Assembly (NCBI GenBank): GCA_016618085.1
Contig: JABLTG010000019.1
Location: 62,001-126,000 of the forward strand
Origin: Neovahlkampfia damariscottae
Lineage: Eukaryota; Heterolobosea; Selenaionea; Neovahlkampfiida; Neovahlkampfiidae
DNA: 64,000 bases
Direction of reading: 5' to 3'
This document shows positions 1 through 9,886 of the stretch, in pieces. The notes beneath the pieces are model-generated. The model was not told the DNA's origin and did not search any database. It saw only the letters and a list, made by a program, of their open reading frames with translations. Position 1 is the stretch's first letter, and each line of letters begins with the position of its first letter. The translations under genes were made by a program, and so were the position numbers.

Positions 1-1
1 T

Positions 2-640
2 GAACATAAAAATTTATCAAGTATCACTTCAGTTTTTGTTGAATACATTGAAGGAAAAGGAAAATATTTACCATGGGCAGATAGTAGATCAGATGAAATC
101 AAATCAATTGAAAAAAATTTAATCAAACTTAATCAAAATGGATTTTTAACAATTAACAGTCAACCTAAAGTCAATTGTGTAAAATCTGATGATCCAGTCC
201 ATGGATGGGGTGGTCCAGATGGTTATGTCTTTCAAAAAGCTTACGTTGAATTCTTTTGTTCACCTGAAAATGCTAAACTTTTAATGGAAGCTATTAAGAA
301 CTATCCATCTTTATCATATGAAGCAGTTAATGCAGAAGGAAAATTATTTTCCAATTCAAAGAATGCAATTAATGCTGTCACTTGGGGTGTATTTCCAGAC
401 TCAGAAATTAAACAACCAACCATCGTTGAAAAAGAAAGTTTCCTCCAATGGAAAACAGAAGCTTTTCATTTATGGAAAAAATGGGCTGAAATTTATGAAG
501 ACAATACAGAATCAAAAGGTTTAATTGAATTCATTCATGACAACTTTTATTTAATCAATATTGTTGATAATGATTTTGTTTCTGAAAAAACAGCAATTTA
601 CACATTGATTGATGAAATTATTGAAAAATCAAAAAAATAA
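2..640 (+). CDS. MTHFR: methylenetetrahydrofolate reductase, C-terminal part (5' end outside window)
   Basis: The frame is open from the first bases to TAA at 638-640 (212 codons), so the gene starts before the window. It matches the C-terminal regulatory domain of eukaryotic MTHFR: LPWADSRSDE, GFLTINSQP, GWGGPDGYVFQKAYVEFF, NAVTWGVFPDSEI and a closing NFYLINIVDNDF block all appear in family order. In the family, the N-terminal barrel reduces 5,10-methylene-THF to 5-methyl-THF in the cytosol and this domain binds S-adenosylmethionine as an inhibitor, so feedback control by SAM is expected here. No intron is seen in this part. The catalytic domain itself cannot be judged. Confidence 0.95.
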   Translation, partial: EHKNLSSITSVFVEYIEGKGKYLPWADSRSDEIKSIEKNLIKLNQNGFLTINSQPKVNCVKSDDPVHGWGGPDGYVFQKAYVEFFCSPENAKLLMEAIKNYPSLSYEAVNAEGKLFSNSKNAINAVTWGVFPDSEIKQPTIVEKESFLQWKTEAFHLWKKWAEIYEDNTESKGLIEFIHDNFYLINIVDNDFVSEKTAIYTLIDEIIEKSKK

Positions 641-729
641 AATTTAATATTGAAACATTAACACATTATTTGAAAAAAAAACCTTGTTTGGTTGAAACAC
701 CACCACTCTTTAACTTGAAAATAACTTAT

Positions 730-756
730 AAAGACACTAATTGTTTGGGTGTCTTT
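730..756. other. 8-bp inverted repeat followed by a T run
   Basis: aaagacac and gtgtcttt form a perfect 8-bp stem around an 11-nt loop, followed by two further T. It lies 90 nt after the MTHFR stop and before the convergent small gene. It may be a 3'-end hairpin or chance; no function is claimed. Confidence 0.3.
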
Positions 757-805
757 TTAAATTGACAATACAAAATAATTTATTTGGTCTCTGTGCAAAA
801 ACAAC

Positions 806-1087
806 TTAAGAAAATAATTTATTTAATTCTTCTTCGAATTTGAAGTTGTTTACAATTGGTTTTTTTTTTACATTATAATTTCTGTAAGTTGTTGTTTTTG
901 GTTCTTTTTCAGAATTTTGATAAACTTTTTGAACTGTTAATTTTTTTTTTTTTTTTTTACGTTGGTTTAAGAATTTTGATGCTTCAACTGAGTTGAAATT
1001 TTTCTGCGGTACTTTTTGATTTTTTGGTTTATTTTGTGTTGTGTTTTTTTTATTGTCAACATTCTTCTTTTTGTTTTGATTTTGCAT
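806..1087 (-). CDS. small Lys/Asn-rich basic protein, unknown
   Basis: A 93-codon frame, strongly basic (runs of Lys, many Asn and Gln), ending FKFEEELNKLFS. An upstream in-frame ATG at 1120 overlaps the ATTGG promoter motif itself, and a second CCAAT sits just upstream of 1087, so I take 1087 as the start. A stop-free 33-nt stretch inside it begins gtaaaaaaaa and ends aaaaag, exactly like introns in the neighbouring genes. If spliced, the protein is 82 residues and loses the Lys run. It is divergent from POLD3 (77 nt between starts). No family is recognised; a nucleolar or RNA-associated role would be a guess from composition only. Confidence 0.5.
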   Translation of the reverse strand: MQNQNKKKNVDNKKNTTQNKPKNQKVPQKNFNSVEASKFLNQRKKKKKKLTVQKVYQNSEKEPKTTTYRNYNVKKKPIVNNFKFEEELNKLFS

Positions 1088-1164
1088 TTTAATATTATTG
1101 GTTGTTTTTAAACCAATCATTTCATTTTATATTTACCGCTGAAAAATACCAAAAAACAGGAAGA

Positions 1165-2365
1165 ATGAATAAATCAGTGGATTGGATTGATGAACAAATA
1201 GACCTCCATAAAAAACATGTAAACAAAAAAAACACTAAAAAAAAACATTCTTAGGTGACATTCTCTGCACTTAGTCAAGAATTAAAAGTATCTTCTGATC
1301 AAGCAAAACAGTAAGTTAAACTTAAATATCAAATAATTCATTTGAGATTATTGTATGAATACACACTCCAAAGATCTTCAGTTGTTTCAATATCGTATAT
1401 AATTTCAGGTTTATTAGCTGAGACCAACCAACACCTTGTTAAAATTGTCTCAAAAAAAGATTTGAATGGTAAGAAAAAAGTAATTCAATGCTAAAAAAAA
1501 AAAAGAAAATTTAAAAAAATTTTCAAAAATTTATTCACAACATGTTTATGGAGTTTCACCAAGTGAACCAAAAGTACTTAATGATATTTGGAACACAAAT
1601 TACAATAAAGAATTCAATAATAGTTCAATTGAAAGAATAAAACAAAAAACAAAAAGAGTTGAACAAAAAAATATCACAAAAGAAATAAAAAAAGAAATAA
1701 AAAAAGAAATAAAAAAAGAAATCAAAAAAGAAAAAAAAGAAGAGAAAAACGAAACAAAACCAAAAGTTATTCAAAAAGATAATCCAATTCAAAAAAAAGA
1801 AACTGTTAAGAAATCAAAAAAAGGAACAATTGAAGGTTTTCAAAAAGTCAAAGAAAAACCAAAAACATCTCCTCTTGAAATTAAAACACAAAAATTGTCA
1901 AAAAAAGAGGATGCAATGGAAATTGAAGAAAAACTTGAAAAGGTTGAAAAATCAAAAAAACTTGTTAGGAAAGTAGAATCAAAACCTCAAGAATCACCAA
2001 AATCAAAATCACCAAAAGAAGAAAAATCAACAAAAAAGAGAAAAAGAGCAGTAGTTTCTGATGATGAAGAATCAGAAGAAGAAAAAGAAATGCCAGTCCT
2101 AAAAAAGAAAAAAACAAGAACAGTAAAAAAAACGATTAAAGAACGTGATGAAAAAGGATTCAAAGTTACAAAAGAAGTACTTGTTGAGGAAGAGATTACA
2201 GACGACGATGAACAAGATGAAATAAAACCAAATAAAAATAAAACGGTAAAAAAAACCCCACCTCCAAAAGATGAAAAAAAAAAATCCCCTTCTTCAAAAA
2301 AACAAGATTTGAAAAAGAAACCACTTAAAACTGCTACCATTACAAGTTTCTTCAAAAAGAAATAA
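1165..2365 (+). CDS. POLD3: DNA polymerase delta subunit 3 (p66/Cdc27 type)
   Basis: Four exons (1165-1218, 1255-1310, 1347-1468, 1506-2365) joined by introns of 36, 36 and 37 nt give 363 residues. The N-terminus (WIDEQIDLHKKHVTFSAL, QAKQLLYEYTLQR, YIISGLLAETNQHLVKIV, YSQHVYGVSP) follows the winged-helix domain of POLD3 in order. The middle is Lys/Glu-rich and includes a four-fold 12-nt repeat at 1681-1735 encoding KEIK units. The last residues ITSFFKKK correspond to the PCNA-binding end of human POLD3 (ITGFFQRK). In the family, POLD3 is an accessory subunit of polymerase delta and zeta that binds PCNA and supports lagging-strand and break-induced synthesis in the nucleus. It ends six bases before the stop of the convergent gene. 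Confidence 0.88.
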
Positions 2366-2371
2366 AAAAAT

Positions 2372-2885
2372 TCATTTTCTTAAAGAACGAATTTTGAAAT
2401 CTAGAATCATCAATTCATGCAAAATTGTGAATTCTTTTGATGATTCAAATCGGTTTTCAGTTTGAACTTTTGCATCTTTTTTTTGAATGATTTGAGTTTG
2501 ATTTCCGATAGTCCTAGTGGTAATTCTCTTTTCTGAATTGTAGTCAGTGAAACTGTCTGGTATTTCCAATGATTGACTCTCTAAATAATTTTTGAAATTT
2601 TCATACATATTGTCTGTCTCATTCAATAATTCAGATTGAAGATTTGAAAGGTAAAAGGCTTTGATTTAAGTTATGGGTGATTTTAGTATACCTGTTTCTT
2701 CGCAATGAGCAGTCAATGAACAAATATTGGCGACCTTATTTTTTAGTGTGGTTGTCAAGAATTACTTGTAGTTTTAATTCTTCAAGCATAACATGTTTCA
2801 TATCTATTGATTTTGGTGGCAAAAAGTCAGTTTGTTTGAATTTTTTGCGAAGTGGTTGTTCCTCTTGGACTGAGTTTCGCATCAT
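2372..2885 (-). CDS. coiled-coil hypothetical protein
   Basis: Three exons (2885-2766, 2734-2692, 2658-2372) separated by 31- and 33-nt introns give 149 residues. The start is the first of two adjacent ATGs, and CCAAT lies 13 nt upstream. The middle part (LEELKLQVANICSL through NMYENFKNYLESQ) looks helical and coiled-coil-like; the C-terminus is charged. The exon joins restore one continuous frame, which supports the model, but I recognise no family. It is convergent with POLD3, with six bases between stops. A subunit of a nuclear complex is possible but not shown. Confidence 0.55.
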
Positions 2886-2937
2886 TGTTTAATTGGACAA
2901 AGCAGTTTGATTTGATCATATTTTCGGTTTTTCAAAA

Positions 2938-3085
2938 TATTTACAAAAGTTGAGAATTTTTTTTTCAAAAGTTTTCTTAGCTCCACTTTTCCTTTCTTTT
3001 TCTGCTTCTGTCAAACCAGGCCAGGGATAGATTCAAGTAAAGATTCAGGTAAAAGAGAATTCAAAAATATAAATTTATTCAAAGT
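2938..3085 (-). pseudogene. relic coding fragment with a 5-bp duplication
   Basis: Between the Ras gene and the coiled-coil gene, two protein-like stretches on the minus strand (LLPESLLESIPGL and then TEAEKERKSGAKKTFEKK...FEKPKI-stop) are one reading frame split by a frameshift. At the junction the sequence reads CCTGGCCTGG; removing one CCTGG copy joins them smoothly. There is no ATG and no promoter motif, so I read this as a decayed gene fragment. The parent family is not recognised. Confidence 0.35.
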
Positions 3086-3708
3086 TCACATCATCAAACA
3101 ATCATTTTTTTGAGGTTGATGTTTTGGAATTCTATTTTTATAAATTTCGTCAACTAATGTGTAAAACACTTCTTCAACATTGATACATTCTTTCACTGAC
3201 ATTTCAAAGAAATGTATTTTTTGGTATTTTGAGATGAAATCTTTTCCTTCATCAAAACTAATTTCTCTTTTGTCTTCCAAATCAATTTTATTTCCAATGA
3301 CAATAATTGGAAAATCATCTACATCTTTGACTCTGTAAATTGTTTCAATTTCTTGAGCCACTTGTTCAAATGTTCTTTTATTTGTAATATCATAAAGTAT
3401 CAGAAAGCCTTCTGGATAACGATACTTTTGGTCATTGTAACCCCAACACTCTTTCAAAAATTCAAAAACAAAAAAAAAAACATACCATCATAACCTGTTG
3501 TATCTAAAATATCAAGTACAATATCTTCTCCTTGGTATTTTATCTGTTTTCTATAGCTATCTTCAATAGTTGGATCATATTCTTCAACAAAAACATTTTG
3601 TACAAATTGAACTGTCAATGTTGACTTTCCAACACCTAATAATTTATTATTAAATATTTCAATACCTCCATCTCCAAGTATAGCTATTTTACACAATTCC
3701 TTGGACAT
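3086..3708 (-). CDS. Ras-family small GTPase with altered switch II
   Basis: Exons 3708-3666, 3635-3486 and 3450-3086 (introns 30 and 35 nt) encode 185 residues. G1 is GDGGVGKST, the effector loop [12 protein letters not shown] is canonical Ras, G4 is NKID, and the protein ends CLMM, a CAAX-type prenylation signal, so it should sit on the inner plasma membrane. Intron 1 has no stop and a length divisible by three, so an unspliced reading would insert ten residues into the P-loop. The G3 region reads DTTGYDE instead of DTAGQEE: Ala59 is Thr and the catalytic Gln61 is Tyr. In known Ras proteins changes at these positions impair GTP hydrolysis, so slow turnover or dependence on an unusual GAP is inferred. 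Confidence 0.9.
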
Positions 3709-3729
3709 TAACTCGAAACAAGAAGTTAA

Positions 3730-3960
3730 AAATAGTGCAAAGTTCTAATTGGTTCTTTAAATCAAAAAAAAAAATTTCCAGAATGAGTACCTTTCTATGA
3801 AACGTCTTTCACTTTGATAATCAAAGGCAACATTCAATAATTCTGTGACATGGTCATTGATAACTTTACCATTTGTTGCTATTTTGTCAAAGAAGACATG
3901 TTGAAACATCCATTTCTTATTATAATTGCAAGCTAATGCACATGATTTATAAAGACTTCA
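3730..3960 (-). other. coding-like stretch antisense to the secreted-protein leader, possible gene relic
   Basis: On the minus strand a stop-bounded frame reads like real protein (ACNYNKKWMFQHVFFDK, INDHVTELLNVAFDYQ, ERRFIER) and ends at a plausible donor with a 36-nt intron-like segment behind it. No in-frame ATG follows a CCAAT motif, and upstream exons cannot be placed securely. It may be a short unrecognised gene or a relic. The remaining space to the next gene (about 350 nt between the two divergent starts) holds CCAAT/ATTGG motifs and nothing else I can support. Confidence 0.25.
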
Positions 3961-4058
3961 AAATTACGAACCAATCACAAGTTGGAAAACCATTTACAGA
4001 TTTTTGCACTTTAAATCGGGAAAATTTGCTTGATTGGTCAATACATGTACCAATGGGA

Positions 4059-6371
4059 ATGAAGCATCTCACAGCAATTTTCTTGTGCCTGGTTGTTTTT
4101 TCAGTCTCTCTGCCATCTTTTAGGTGCAGAAGAGCAAACGTTTTAGAACTTGGAGAAGAGTCAGTTGAACCATGTGAAGACAAATCTGTTATTCAGTTCA
4201 GATGTACAAACTGTCTTTTTGAAGGATTTTTTGACGTTGATAAACAATTAAAACTATCCAAAGATCAAAAACTTCTTTACTCCTGGGCTTGTAGTAGTCC
4301 TGGTTTCCAGCCAAAGTAACTATTTATTTTTTTTTCATAACACATTCTACTCAGAAACCAAGAACTTTATGAACCTATATCTATTTATTACAAGCAATTG
4401 ACGGCTGGAATTCTTGGAAAATCACCATCTGATGTTGATGCACTTTCAAAATCAGAATTGCTTGAATGGGCTGAAAAGAATGGTCTTTCTTCAAATAACA
4501 CGGTAGCTTTAGAACTTGGAAGACTTTATGTTACTGGATTAAGATCTTTAGTTCAACTTTGTGTTGAAAAAGGAATCAATCAAGAAAAACTAAATGCAGC
4601 TTTGGATCAAAGAGAAAACATCGCCATCAATGACGCAAATGCTCAAAGAAACACAACAATTAGATATCAATCACTTCAAGGTACATCAGTTTTACACAAA
4701 GCATATTCAGACAAAATAGAAAATTCAGAAAAGGAAATGTTGGCTGCAAAAATTAAGAAAAATCTAATTATTGCCCAATCATCAAGCATTTTATCGTTAT
4801 ATCAACAATTATATGCTGTCAATCAAAATTCAATGGATTTTTATTTTGATGCCGATATTGAAAGATCAAGCACCGTTTTGAGAGCAATGAAAAAATTAGT
4901 TAATGGAATAGTGGCAAAATACAGAAGGAAAGATTCTTCAGTACTTTTTTCATTTCTTTTTGAAAAAAAAATTAAAGAGTATCTTGCAGAGCTTAAAAAA
5001 CAAAAAGAAATGATGGAAACAATTCAAAAACAACAGCAACAACAAAATAAATATGGAGGGGAAGTTCGTGGAAATAAAAATGGGAGAGAAAGCAAAAAAG
5101 ATAAAAAAAGTGGTTCCAATCGTGGTTTAGCATTCAATTTTCCTAAATTCAACTTCAAAACTGATAACTCTGTCGTCAAAGAAGCTGTTGATGAATTCAT
5201 TGCAAGTCAAAAATACATTTCATCAAGTTTCACACTCATCAAACAAAAATTACGTGAATTTTATGTTGAATTTACAGTTACACAAAATGAGAGAGTTTTT
5301 TGTGATTTGAGTTCATTTGAAAGTTTCAAAGACAAAATCAGACATGAGTCTGGATCAACACTTTCCCAAAGATACGGATTTTCTCCTTCATTCAACCCAA
5401 TCACTTCAATTGATGGGTTATTAACTAGTCGCAACGCAAACTGTGCAGTAAAGTGTCTAAATTTCAAACCAAAAGAAGTATCTGTTGAAGAAAAGATTCA
5501 AGCATCCAAACAAAAAGTTTCAACTGTTGGAGAACAATTGGATCGTTTTCGTGAGATTGTTGGATTTCTTGAAAAAATTGTCAACATCAAATCATCATCT
5601 TCTCAATCAAAATCTTTTTTTTCGAGTGCAGCAAAAAAAAATAATGAACAAGCAAAAGAAGAAAAATTATATCAAAAAAAAGATGCAGAAGAAAGACAAG
5701 AAAAAGAAAGTGTTGCGACATTAGGCAAAAAAAGAGAACCACAAATTGATCCTAAATTGACATCTTTGCATCAAGAACTAACTGCTTATTTGGAATCTAA
5801 TAAAATTCAAAGTATCATCAAATCTGATAGTATCAAAATTGAAAAAACTGCATTTTTGACATATCAAAAAGGTAAAAATAAAAGATCAAAAGTTTCATTA
5901 ACAAACTCATTGGCTCAAATTATTTCATTTTTATATGAAATTCAATCATTTGAAGGACCATATCAAAACATTGTTTCTGGAATTTATGATTATTTAGATC
6001 GAAGAAGCGTTCAAGATATCAAACGTGGAAGAAATCTCTTCACTTCAAGATCATCACATTCATCATCATTCTTCAGAAGAGAAAAAGAAGAAAAATACTC
6101 ATCAAGAAGAGAACATGGTGAAAAATACCCAGCATCATATCCAAGATCAAATTCAAGAAAAAAGGAAATAGATGAATACTATATGTGGGCAGAAGAAGAC
6201 AATAAGAAAACAAAAAAATTGAAACAAGAAATTTCAAAATATGATGTCAATATTGACATCAGAAATAATGGAAATAGAAATGGTTATGGATATGGAAATG
6301 GAATTCGACATTTCTTTAGTGGCTCAAGAAAATCAGCTGTGGTTGTGGAAGAATACCTTGAAGATGAATAA
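4059..6371 (+). CDS. large secreted Lys/Ser-rich protein, unknown
   Basis: Two exons (4059-4315, 4355-6371; intron 39 nt) encode 757 residues. The chosen ATG follows CCAAT by five bases and opens a clear signal peptide (MKHLTAIFLCLVVFSVSLPS). Next comes a short Cys-bearing segment (CRCTNC-like spacing around residues 45-55), then mostly helical sequence with a Gln/Lys stretch, a long KEEK-rich linker and a Ser/Arg-rich tail with a Gly-Tyr-Asn patch near the end. No transmembrane segment follows the leader, so secretion or residence in the endomembrane lumen is inferred. No family is recognised. It converges on RMND1 with 47 nt between stops. Confidence 0.75.
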
Positions 6372-6418
6372 AAATTTCAAATTTGTTTCAAAAATACTTT
6401 TATTATCAAAATTGAAAT

Positions 6419-7470
6419 TTAATGAATTTGATGAAAAACAGCAATCATTATTTCTGTAAAAATCAATGCAATAATCAAAATTTCACTAATTTCCGACTTG
6501 AATGAATGTCTAGATTCCATGTAAAATTTTGAAGAAGTTGAAATGAATTCTAATTTATCAGCGATGATTTTATACCTTTCATCAATTTCAAAATCTTCAT
6601 TCAAACATTCAAAAATATCAGAGTATTGACTGACATTCCAAGTTACTTCTGGTCTATCAAATAATTTAATATTCACCAACAAATCACATTGCAAAGCATT
6701 ACTTTGAGCAATAACTGGAACTAATTGTTTCTCTTCTCTTTTTAAAATCAATTGTTTTGTAAAAAAACTTACTTTTTCGAAATACTTCCTTTCTTTGATA
6801 ATATTCCTTCATTCAATTTTCTAAACTCAATTAAAACTTTATCAACTTCTTTTTCACGATGTTTTAAAGCAACACTTCTCGAAATAACACTACAAATAAT
6901 GTTCAAATTATTTAAATTCAATTTTTGAACAACCAATGTGTCTTTTGTTAATTTGAACCAATTCTTGATATCTGGATTAACAATGATGTTTAAATCATCT
7001 TGAATTGAATTTCCATTGTTTTTTTGATGACATTGTAAATTCTCTGTCCATACTTTTTGATCTTTTTCGGCAACATTTACAAAAGCAACACTTCCGTAAC
7101 TATAAATTGTCATAAAGGAGTCTTTTTCATCATTTACAATTTTTTCTTCATGACTTAAATTCTTTCTATACCTTAATTCTTCAAATTCTTCTTCAAATAT
7201 TGGTAAGTTTTTATTTTCTTCTTCTTTGGAAAATTGAAGAAAAATTGAACGTTTTGTTTTGATTATTTTTGAAAAATTTGTATCTTTGGAAAATTTTGAA
7301 CTCAATGTATCTAAATCAAACTTTTGTCTATTCCAAAAAAAAAAAAATTAAAACTTGAAACAATTTTCATACTCTAAATAATGAGAATTCATTGGAACAT
7401 TAAGTAAATTTGTTGAGTATCTATTTGTCAAAGATTTATGCTGAAAGTTTTTTTGGATTCTTTTTAACAT
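6419..7470 (-). CDS. RMND1: RMND1/Sif2-type DUF155 mitochondrial protein
   Basis: Exons 7470-7355, 7327-6773 and 6737-6419 (introns 27 and 35 nt) give 329 residues. The start at 7470 is the ATG after the ATTGG motif and opens a basic, Ser/Arg-rich mitochondrial-type leader; an in-frame ATG further upstream would precede the motif. Family landmarks: YSYGSVAFVNV, a KLNLNNLNIICSVISRSVALK block, then ECLNEDFEIDERYKIIADKLEFI and a single C-terminal membrane helix (EILIIALIFTEIMIAVF). In animals and yeast these proteins sit in the mitochondrial inner membrane and support mitochondrial translation. The 27-nt intron is among the shortest in the window. Confidence 0.88.
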
Positions 7471-7588
7471 GATGTTTTGTGAAGAATGATGTCCAAGTGG
7501 TTGACTTTGCAGTTGATTTCGGAAATATTTGTCCAATTAAAATGTTCCAAACCTCAAGAAAAAAAAAGCAATTGCTTCAAATAATTTT

Positions 7589-8244
7589 TTATTCTTCATC
7601 CATTAAATCATGTTTAAAATTCTTTTTGTAATTTTTTTTATGTTTGTGAGTTACAGTTTCCCATTCATCATCTTCTTTCATTTTTTCTTCTTCTTCTTCT
7701 TCCTCTTCATCACTTACAATATCCTCATCTTTTAAATCTTTTCCGTCAATTTCTTCTTCTTGTTCTTTTTTTTTCTTTTCAGAACTTTGTTCATACTTTT
7801 TTCTGTCTTCTTTCATTTTTTTTTGTTTTTCTTCTAATTTTTTCATTTTTTGTTTTGCTACTTCAACAATTGGATGTTTACCAGTTTTTTCAAGTGACGA
7901 ATAAATTTTTAACACTTCTGTTGCAAATTCACCAACAGAAGGATCTTCAACCTCCACACCTATATCTTCTGTAATAACATCAGTCACATAATCTTCTATA
8001 TCTTTTGCAGAAACATCCTCTATTCAAAGTTAATTTGAAAGTTTATTGAATTACGATCCAAAACCCATTTAATTAAATTTTCTAGTAAATCATCCAATAA
8101 ATCATCAACTTCTTCATTTTCTTCATGATGATACATTCTTAGAATGTTTATGGTATCCCATTCTCCAAATAAAAATCTTATACTCAAAATGAAATCTTCT
8201 TCTGGAAACACAACTTTCTTTTCTTCAATTTTGTCAGTGCTCAT
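7589..8244 (-). CDS. TSR2: TSR2-like pre-rRNA processing protein
   Basis: Exons 8244-8055 and 8019-7589 (intron 35 nt) give 206 residues. The N-terminal half has the TSR2 arrangement: a short region around LFGEWDTINIL, an acidic helix (EVDDLLDDLLENLIKWVLDQ), then an EDP-VGEFATEVLKIYSSLEKTGKH segment that matches the EDGS-VA-L-Y-GN pattern of the family. The C-terminal half is highly acidic and ends with a DEWETVTHK motif like the fungal tail. TSR2 escorts free ribosomal protein eS26 into pre-40S particles; acidic composition fits a chaperone for a basic client. The WGG motif that names the family is not conserved, so confidence is moderate. Confidence 0.7.
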
Positions 8245-8246
8245 GA

Positions 8247-8274
8247 TGATTGGTCAGTATCTCCGAACCAATCA
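8247..8274. promoter_or_regulatory. paired TGATTGG / CCAATCA motifs between divergent genes
   Basis: TGATTGG (8247-8253) lies three bases before the TSR2 ATG on the minus strand, and CCAATCA (8268-8274) lies 24 bases before the plus-strand gene at 8299. Only 54 bases separate the two start codons, so this is a minimal bidirectional promoter. The same heptamer recurs before most genes here. Confidence 0.6.
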
Positions 8275-8298
8275 TTTTGTCAATTCAACTTTTTGAAG

Positions 8299-9123
8299 AT
8301 GTACTCAACAAGTGCTTTGGAAGAAAAGAAAAAAAAACAAACCGAAGATGGTAATTATTGATGATGTTTAAAATATATATAGATGAGGTTCATGAGTATT
8401 TATACCAAAACGACAAAGAAATTCAACATTTTCAGCGCTCTTTTGTAACATTACCTTTAGAATACGACCAAAAAGCTATAATTTATGCAGATGATCCATA
8501 TTCAAGTAATTTATTATTATTTTAATGAAACAAATATTTTCAGGAAGGTTTTTTATTGCATTTTTCTTATCAACCGAATTTTCAGATTTTTCGTTGTTTA
8601 TGATCCACGAATGGACCATACCTCAGATCCATTTAAAAAAATGATTTTATTTTTATTTTCATCCCTGAAGGTTTATTTTTCCAATTTTAATTTTCAAGCT
8701 ATTTATTGCTACAGTCGGTTCCATTGTAATTTGTTCAAACAAAAATTTTAAAATTTAAAGTTATTTTGGGTTGGATGTTGGGATTTAATGGAATCTGAAG
8801 AATTATTTGAAACTTCTTTTCAAACTGAAATAATTACATTTTCAGTGGGAACTATAATTTTTGCATTTTTACAATTATTTTGTCAACTACCCTATATCAA
8901 AAGAGTATCAACAGATCCAAAATATAAATACTCTGGTATGATAATCAGAACTATCAGAGATACTATGGCTGTGTTTCTAGTGGTGGCAGTGTGGAAATCT
9001 CTTTATAATGTTTTTGAGTATTATTTGTGGGCTGAAACTTTATTGAGATGTTTATTATACACATTTGTAGGTTATTTTTGTTTAATTATGACTGATACTT
9101 TGACTCACAATACAGCTTTGTAA
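8299..9123 (+). CDS. multi-pass membrane protein, tandem copy A
   Basis: Six exons are needed: 8299-8350, 8383-8505, 8544-8547, 8586-8670, 8699-8725, 8761-9123 (introns 32, 38, 38, 28 and 35 nt), 217 residues. The model was fitted to the downstream paralogue: FKKMILFLFSSLKLFIATVGS, ILFWVGCWD, an FCQLP block, RTIRDTMAVFL, WKSLYNVF and TLTHNTAL align in order with copy B. It includes a 4-nt exon (GAAG) and a 27-nt exon. Four membrane helices are visible, in two related halves (FWVGCWD and VWKSLYN). Family unknown; a weak resemblance to the Fuseless proteins of animals, which also repeat a W-G-W-D motif, is only an impression. Confidence 0.65.
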
Positions 9124-9176
9124 TTAAAATGTTCAGTTTTTTTTATTGTGATTTAATTGGTTTATTTTTCAACTTG

Positions 9177-9843
9177 ATGCAAGAAATCGATGAGTTTGAA
9201 GCTGTGACAGATGAAGAAATAACTTCTTATTATGTAACTCAAAATCAAAAATTACATCCTCCTACCATATTTTACAGACAAAAACATGCACCACAATTTG
9301 ATATATTCACTAACCCACTTCTGAAAAAAGCTACAACTTGGAAGAAATTTTTTATCGTGTTTTTTTCTTTAATACTAAGATTTTCAATGTCTAGTATTGG
9401 TTCTATGATTTTCTGGGTTGGAATTTGGTTTGAAAAAACAGCATTTAACACTAACACAAAAAAAAAGGGATACTTTTGAATATTATGTATTTCCAGTTTC
9501 ATTTTGGACTGAATTTTTTGTAACCATTGGAGGTCTAACAGGATATTTTTTTTTAATTCTTCTTTTTCAAATACCAATACTTGCAGAGTGGGAACTTAAT
9601 AAACATTGGATTGGATGGTTCACACGATGTTTCAGAGATTCCATAGCTATTTTTTTATGTACTCTATGTTGGAAAGGTAAAAAAAAAATCAAAAAAATTT
9701 TAACACTTTCCTCAAAAGGTATTTATAATATTTTTGATTTATACACCTTCGAATCAACGCTGACAAGAAATATTATTTATGTAATTATTGGATACATATC
9801 TTTTATTATTACTGGGACACTTCATTATAACACCCAAATTTAA
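9177..9843 (+). CDS. multi-pass membrane protein, tandem copy B
   Basis: Exons 9177-9427, 9468-9676 and 9719-9843 (introns 40 and 42 nt) give 194 residues. An ATTGG motif lies 18 nt before the ATG. The first intron position was set by matching FWVGIW|D to copy A (FWVGCWD); the second intron is divisible by three and stop-free, so it reads through if ignored. Order: soluble N-terminus, helix (FFIVFFSLILRFSMSSIGSMIFW), then two helix pairs, each opening with a W-G-(W/Y)-(D/N) motif, ending YNTQI. The second half repeats the first (FWVGIWDTFEYY against CWKGIYNIFDLY). Copy A is 53 nt upstream with the same gene order and strand, so this is a tandem duplication. Confidence 0.75.
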
Positions 9844-9869
9844 TTAATTCATTACATTTTTATTATTAT

Positions 9870-9876
9870 CCAATCA
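9870..9876 (+). promoter_or_regulatory. CCAATCA motif before the F-box gene
   Basis: The heptamer is ten bases before ATG 9887, separated by a T run. It is one of the clearest examples of the start-proximal motif. Confidence 0.55.
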
Positions 9877-9886
9877 CCTTTTTTTT

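Noticed and set aside
1681-1735. Four-fold 12-nt A-rich repeat as a microsatellite
   Set aside because: It lies in frame inside POLD3 and encodes KEIK units; it is coding low complexity.
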